Assembly (NCBI GenBank): GCA_900551205.1
Contig: URUW01000069.1
Span: 1 to 8,711 of the forward strand
DNA length: 8,711 nucleotides
Reading direction: 5' to 3'
Origin: an uncultured Collinsella sp.
Lineage (GTDB): Bacteria > Actinomycetota > Coriobacteriia > Coriobacteriales > Coriobacteriaceae
Notes under the pieces: generated by a model
Database searches by the model: none
What the model was told of the DNA's origin: nothing
The model's input: the letters and a program-made list of their open reading frames with translations, nothing else
Shown here: positions 6,083-8,711 of the stretch, piece after piece
Layout: each line of letters starts with the position of its first letter
Position numbering within the stretch: the stretch's first letter is position 1
Made by a program: the position numbers and the translations under genes

Positions 6083-6146
6083 TATTCCGAGAAGATTCCT
6101 AGGGTTTAGCACACCTATGAGTACACCATATACAGAGAGGGACAGC

Positions 6147-6947
6147 ATGAGCGCAAATCCGCTGCTTTCCATCGAAGGTCTGACCGCCTCCGTGGACGAG
6201 AAGACCATCCTCCACAACGTCAACCTCAACGTCGCCGCCGGCGAGACCCACGTGCTGATGGGCCCCAACGGCGCCGGCAAGTCCACCCTCGGCCACCTGG
6301 TCATGGGCGATCCCGTCTATACCGTGCAGAATGGCCGCATCGTCTTTGACGGCCAGGACATCACCGGGCTCACCACCGACAAGCGCTCGCGCGCCGGCCT
6401 GTTCCTGAGCTTCCAGGCCCCGGTCGAGATCCCCGGCGTGCCACTGTCGAGCTTTTTGCGCGCCAGTATCGCCGGCCGCCCCGGCCTGGAGATGAAGGGC
6501 AAGGAATTCCGTCGTCGCGTCAAGGAGCTCGCGGCCGAGCTTAACATGGATACCTCCTACCTCAACCGTGAGCTGGGCGTGGGCTTCTCGGGCGGCGAGA
6601 AAAAGAAGGTCGAGATGCTCCAGCTTCTGCTGCTGCAGCCCAAGCTCGCCATCCTAGACGAGACCGACTCCGGCCTGGACGTCGACGCGCTTTCCACCGT
6701 CAGCCACGGCATGGACGCCTACCGCAAGAGCTGCGACGGCTCCATGCTTATCATCACGCACAACACGCGCATCCTGGAGCACTTGGATGTCGACCGCGTC
6801 CACGTTATGGTCAAGGGTCACATCGTGCGCGAGGACGACGCCTCGCTCATCCCCTGGATCGACAAGAACGGCTTTGAAACCTTCGAGCGCGAGGCAGCCG
6901 AGCAGCGCGCCCAGGCCGAGGCCGCCGCTGCCGAGCAGCAGGCGTAA
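6147..6947 (+). CDS. sufC: SufC, Fe-S cluster assembly ATPase
   Basis: SufC is the cytoplasmic ABC-type ATPase that binds SufB and SufD and powers shape changes of the SufBCD scaffold during Fe-S cluster assembly. The 266 residues show Walker A G-P-N-G-A-G-K-S-T (39-47), a Q-loop with Q90 in SFQAPVEIPG (SufC-typical), the signature F-S-G-G-E-K-K-K (147-154), Walker B LAILDE (167-172) followed by T-D-S-G-L-D, and the switch His in I-T-H-N (H205). The C-terminus ends in an Ala/Glu/Gln-rich helix (about 247-266) beyond the usual SufC core. I prefer the ATG at 6147, which has AGAGGG 5 bases upstream and matches the usual SufC start; the in-frame ATG at 6117 would add 10 residues and has a poorer ribosome site. 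It leads the operon, 12 bp before sufB. Confidence 0.96.
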   Translation: MSANPLLSIEGLTASVDEKTILHNVNLNVAAGETHVLMGPNGAGKSTLGHLVMGDPVYTVQNGRIVFDGQDITGLTTDKRSRAGLFLSFQAPVEIPGVPLSSFLRASIAGRPGLEMKGKEFRRRVKELAAELNMDTSYLNRELGVGFSGGEKKKVEMLQLLLLQPKLAILDETDSGLDVDALSTVSHGMDAYRKSCDGSMLIITHNTRILEHLDVDRVHVMVKGHIVREDDASLIPWIDKNGFETFEREAAEQRAQAEAAAAEQQA

Positions 6948-6959
6948 AGGGGCGACGCA

Positions 6960-8372
6960 ATGACCAAGAACCGCACCGAGGTCGCGGACATCGACCGCAG
7001 CCTCTACGACTTTACCTATGGCGAGGAGGGATTCGAGCGCCTCGACGCCGGCATCACGCCCGACATTGTGCGCGAGATCAGCGCCAAGAAGGACGAGCCA
7101 CAGTGGATGCTCGATCTGCGCTTAAAGTCCCTCGAGATCTTCAATCGTTTTCCCGACCCGACGTGGGGCCCCTCCATCGAGGGCCTGGACATGGACAACA
7201 TCGTCACCTACGTCAAGCCCAACACCGACCAAAAGCACGACTGGGAGTCGGTGCCCGACGACATCAAGAACACCTTTGAGCGCCTGGGCATCCCCGAGGC
7301 CGAGCGCAGCTACCTGGCGGGCGTCGGCGCGCAGTACGACTCCGAGCTGGTCTACCACAACATGCAGGACACCGCGTCCAAGATGGGTATCGTCTATTCC
7401 GGCATCGAGGAGGCCCTGCACGACCCGCAGTGGGAGCCGCTCATCCACGAGAAGTTTATGACGCTCATCCCGCCCACCGACCACAAGTTTGCGGCCCTGC
7501 ACGGCGCCGTATGGTCGGGCGGCTCGTTTGTCTACGTGCCCAAGGGCACCAAGTTGGACTTCCCGCTGCAGAGCTACTTCCGCCTTAACGCCAAGGGCGC
7601 CGGCCAGTTTGAGCACACGCTCATCATCGTCGAGGACGACGCCGACCTGCACTTCATCGAGGGTTGCTCCGCGCCCAAGTACAACGTTGCCAACCTCCAC
7701 GCCGGCGCCGTCGAGCTCTTTGTGGGCAAGCGTGCGCACCTGCGCTACTCGACCATCGAGAACTGGTCCAAAAACATGTACAACCTCAACACCAAGCGTG
7801 CGCGCGTGGACGAGGATGGCGACATAGAGTGGATCAGTGGCTCCTTCGGCAGCCACGTGGGCTACCTCTACCCCATGAGTGTGCTCAACGGCCGCCGCGC
7901 CCGGTCGAGCTTTACCGGCATCACCTTTGCCGGCGCCGGGCAGAACCTCGATACCGGCTGTAAGGTCGTGCTCAACGCCCCCGAGACCTCGGCAACCGTC
8001 GAGACCAAGGGCATCTCCAAGAGCGGCGGCATTCAGACCTTCCGCAGCTCCATCGTGGCCACGCCCAAGGCCGAGGGTTCCAAGGCAACCGTGAGCTGCC
8101 AGTCGCTCATGCTCGACGACCAGAGCCGCTCCGACACCATCCCCGCCATGGACATCCGCGCCAAGAACGTCGACATCGGCCACGAGGCCACCATCGGCCG
8201 CATCGGCGACGACAAGGTGTTCTACCTGATGAGCCGCGGCATCTCGGAGGAAGAGGCCCGCACCATGATCGTCAACGGCTTTGCCAACCCGGTCTCCAAG
8301 GAGCTGCCGCTGGAGTACGCCGTCGAGATGAACAACCTGATCAAGCTCGAGATGGAAGGAGCGATCGGATAA
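6960..8372 (+). CDS. sufB: SufB, Fe-S cluster scaffold subunit
   Basis: SufB is the scaffold protein of the SufBCD complex on which Fe-S clusters are built from SufS/SufU-delivered sulfur. The protein has 470 residues, normal for the Gram-positive form. The N-terminal helical part includes SLEIFNRFPDPTWGPS, then comes the beta-helix core with long runs such as ENWSKNMYNLNTKRA and SGSFGSHVGYLYPMSVLNGR, then the conserved C-terminal half. C380 (S-C-Q-S-L-M) lies where E. coli SufB has Cys405, and E409 in G-H-E-A where it has Glu434; the 29-residue distance is the same. The start is ATG at 6960, with AAGGGG overlapping the sufC stop region. The stop TAA overlaps the sufD ATG (TAATG), so translation of the two is likely coupled. 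Codon use is strongly G/C-ending, as in sufC. Confidence 0.97.
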   Translation: MTKNRTEVADIDRSLYDFTYGEEGFERLDAGITPDIVREISAKKDEPQWMLDLRLKSLEIFNRFPDPTWGPSIEGLDMDNIVTYVKPNTDQKHDWESVPDDIKNTFERLGIPEAERSYLAGVGAQYDSELVYHNMQDTASKMGIVYSGIEEALHDPQWEPLIHEKFMTLIPPTDHKFAALHGAVWSGGSFVYVPKGTKLDFPLQSYFRLNAKGAGQFEHTLIIVEDDADLHFIEGCSAPKYNVANLHAGAVELFVGKRAHLRYSTIENWSKNMYNLNTKRARVDEDGDIEWISGSFGSHVGYLYPMSVLNGRRARSSFTGITFAGAGQNLDTGCKVVLNAPETSATVETKGISKSGGIQTFRSSIVATPKAEGSKATVSCQSLMLDDQSRSDTIPAMDIRAKNVDIGHEATIGRIGDDKVFYLMSRGISEEEARTMIVNGFANPVSKELPLEYAVEMNNLIKLEMEGAIG

Positions 8373-8711
8373 TGAAACAGGAAACCAACACCGCTGCCAC
8401 CACGCTCGAGCAGGTCAACGCGATGCCCGCAGCAACCTGGGGCTGGCTCAAGATGAACCAGACCAAGCTCGAACTTTCGAACGAACTTGCCGCCGCTCCC
8501 ACCGAGGCCGTTGAGGTCGAGGGCTTGGACGAGCAGCTTGCCGGCTCGGCCGACGCCTTCGACGCCGCCATGGACGCCATGGCCGAGCGCTTCCCCGAGC
8601 GCCGCGCCTCCGCCCCCGGCGACGCTGCCGACCGTGCCCGCATCACGCCCGAGACCGAGCTCGACGTGCCCGCCACCTCTGTCTACCAGGCCGGCGCCAT
8701 CAAGCTCGAGG
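8372..8711 (+). CDS. sufD: SufD, Fe-S cluster assembly protein, N-terminal part only
   Basis: The reading frame is open from ATG 8372-8374 to the window edge (113 codons). It begins M-K-Q-E-T-N-T and contains M-P-A-A-T-W-G-W-L-K-M-N-Q-T (residues 18-31), matching the P-x-x-x-x-W-x-x-x-K region near the start of SufD/SufB-family proteins, which marks the helical N-terminal domain. A long Ala/Glu/Asp-rich stretch follows (about 38-85). SufD pairs with SufB and SufC in the scaffold and helps iron entry. The assignment rests partly on position right after sufB with a 1-bp overlap, and AAGGAG stands about 11 bases upstream of the start. The conserved beta-helix part lies outside the window; sufS and sufU would be expected further on but are not seen. 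Confidence 0.88.
   Translation, partial: MKQETNTAATTLEQVNAMPAATWGWLKMNQTKLELSNELAAAPTEAVEVEGLDEQLAGSADAFDAAMDAMAERFPERRASAPGDAADRARITPETELDVPATSVYQAGAIKLE

Noticed and set aside
6117..6146. Upstream in-frame ATG for sufC
   Set aside because: Its ribosome site is poorly placed (about 12 bases), while the ATG at 6147 has AGAGGG at 5 bases and matches the usual SufC start. It cannot be fully excluded.
7122..8183. 353-codon open frame on the minus strand opposite sufB
   Set aside because: It is a typical antisense artefact of GC-rich codon use in sufB; no motif or ribosome site supports it.
1..8711. CRISPR arrays, tRNA or rRNA genes, insertion sequences, phage genes
   Set aside because: No regularly spaced repeats, cloverleaf-like sequence, transposase or phage structural motif was seen on either strand.

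Overview
The window looks like chromosomal DNA from a high-GC Gram-positive gut actinobacterium of the class Coriobacteriia, most likely Collinsella or a close relative. This is inferred from the strong C/G preference at third codon positions, the good Shine-Dalgarno sites (GGAGG/AAGGAG), an MPKTG-type sortase signal, and a suf operon in the order C-B-D beside a divergent Rrf2 regulator. No phylogenetic test was possible.

Layout, left to right. (1) Two divergent family-2 glycosyltransferase genes share a control region of about 256 bp: a partial gene on the minus strand (1-280, TTG start) and a complete GlfT2/rhamnosyltransferase-like gene on the plus strand (537-1556). They suggest the edge of a cell-surface polysaccharide locus. 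(2) Convergent with the second one is a 599-residue minus-strand AAA-ATPase-like/DUF1703 protein (1577-3376). It keeps the ATPase motifs but appears to have lost the E-x-K nuclease residues. (3) After a strong intrinsic terminator comes a minus-strand gene (3577-5351) for a secreted, cell-wall-anchored protein: signal peptide, lysozyme-like domain, long Ser/Asn/Gly/Asp/Lys-rich stalk, poly-Thr run and MPKTG sorting signal. A -1 frame change near 4986-4994 breaks the reading frame, so the gene is either a pseudogene or carries a one-base sequence error. (4) A minus-strand Rrf2/IscR-like regulator with three conserved cysteines (5491-5922) is divergent from (5) the plus-strand suf operon: sufC (6147-6947), sufB (6960-8372) and the start of sufD (8372 to the window end). 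These genes are spaced 12 bp apart and then overlap by 1 bp (TAATG).

How they work together. SufB, SufC and SufD form the SufBCD scaffold that assembles Fe-S clusters. The Rrf2 protein probably senses Fe-S status and controls suf and itself. The regulator-suf intergenic region holds two copies of a 31-bp interrupted palindrome with TGGGACAA half-sites, exactly 44 bp apart, which are the best candidates for its operators. The glycosyltransferases and the anchored protein both concern the cell envelope, but nothing shows that they act together.

No tRNA, rRNA, CRISPR array, insertion sequence or recognisable phage module was seen. The most unusual items are the paired operators, the frameshifted surface protein, the nuclease-dead-looking AAA-ATPase protein, and an inverted/direct repeat cluster upstream of the surface protein gene.
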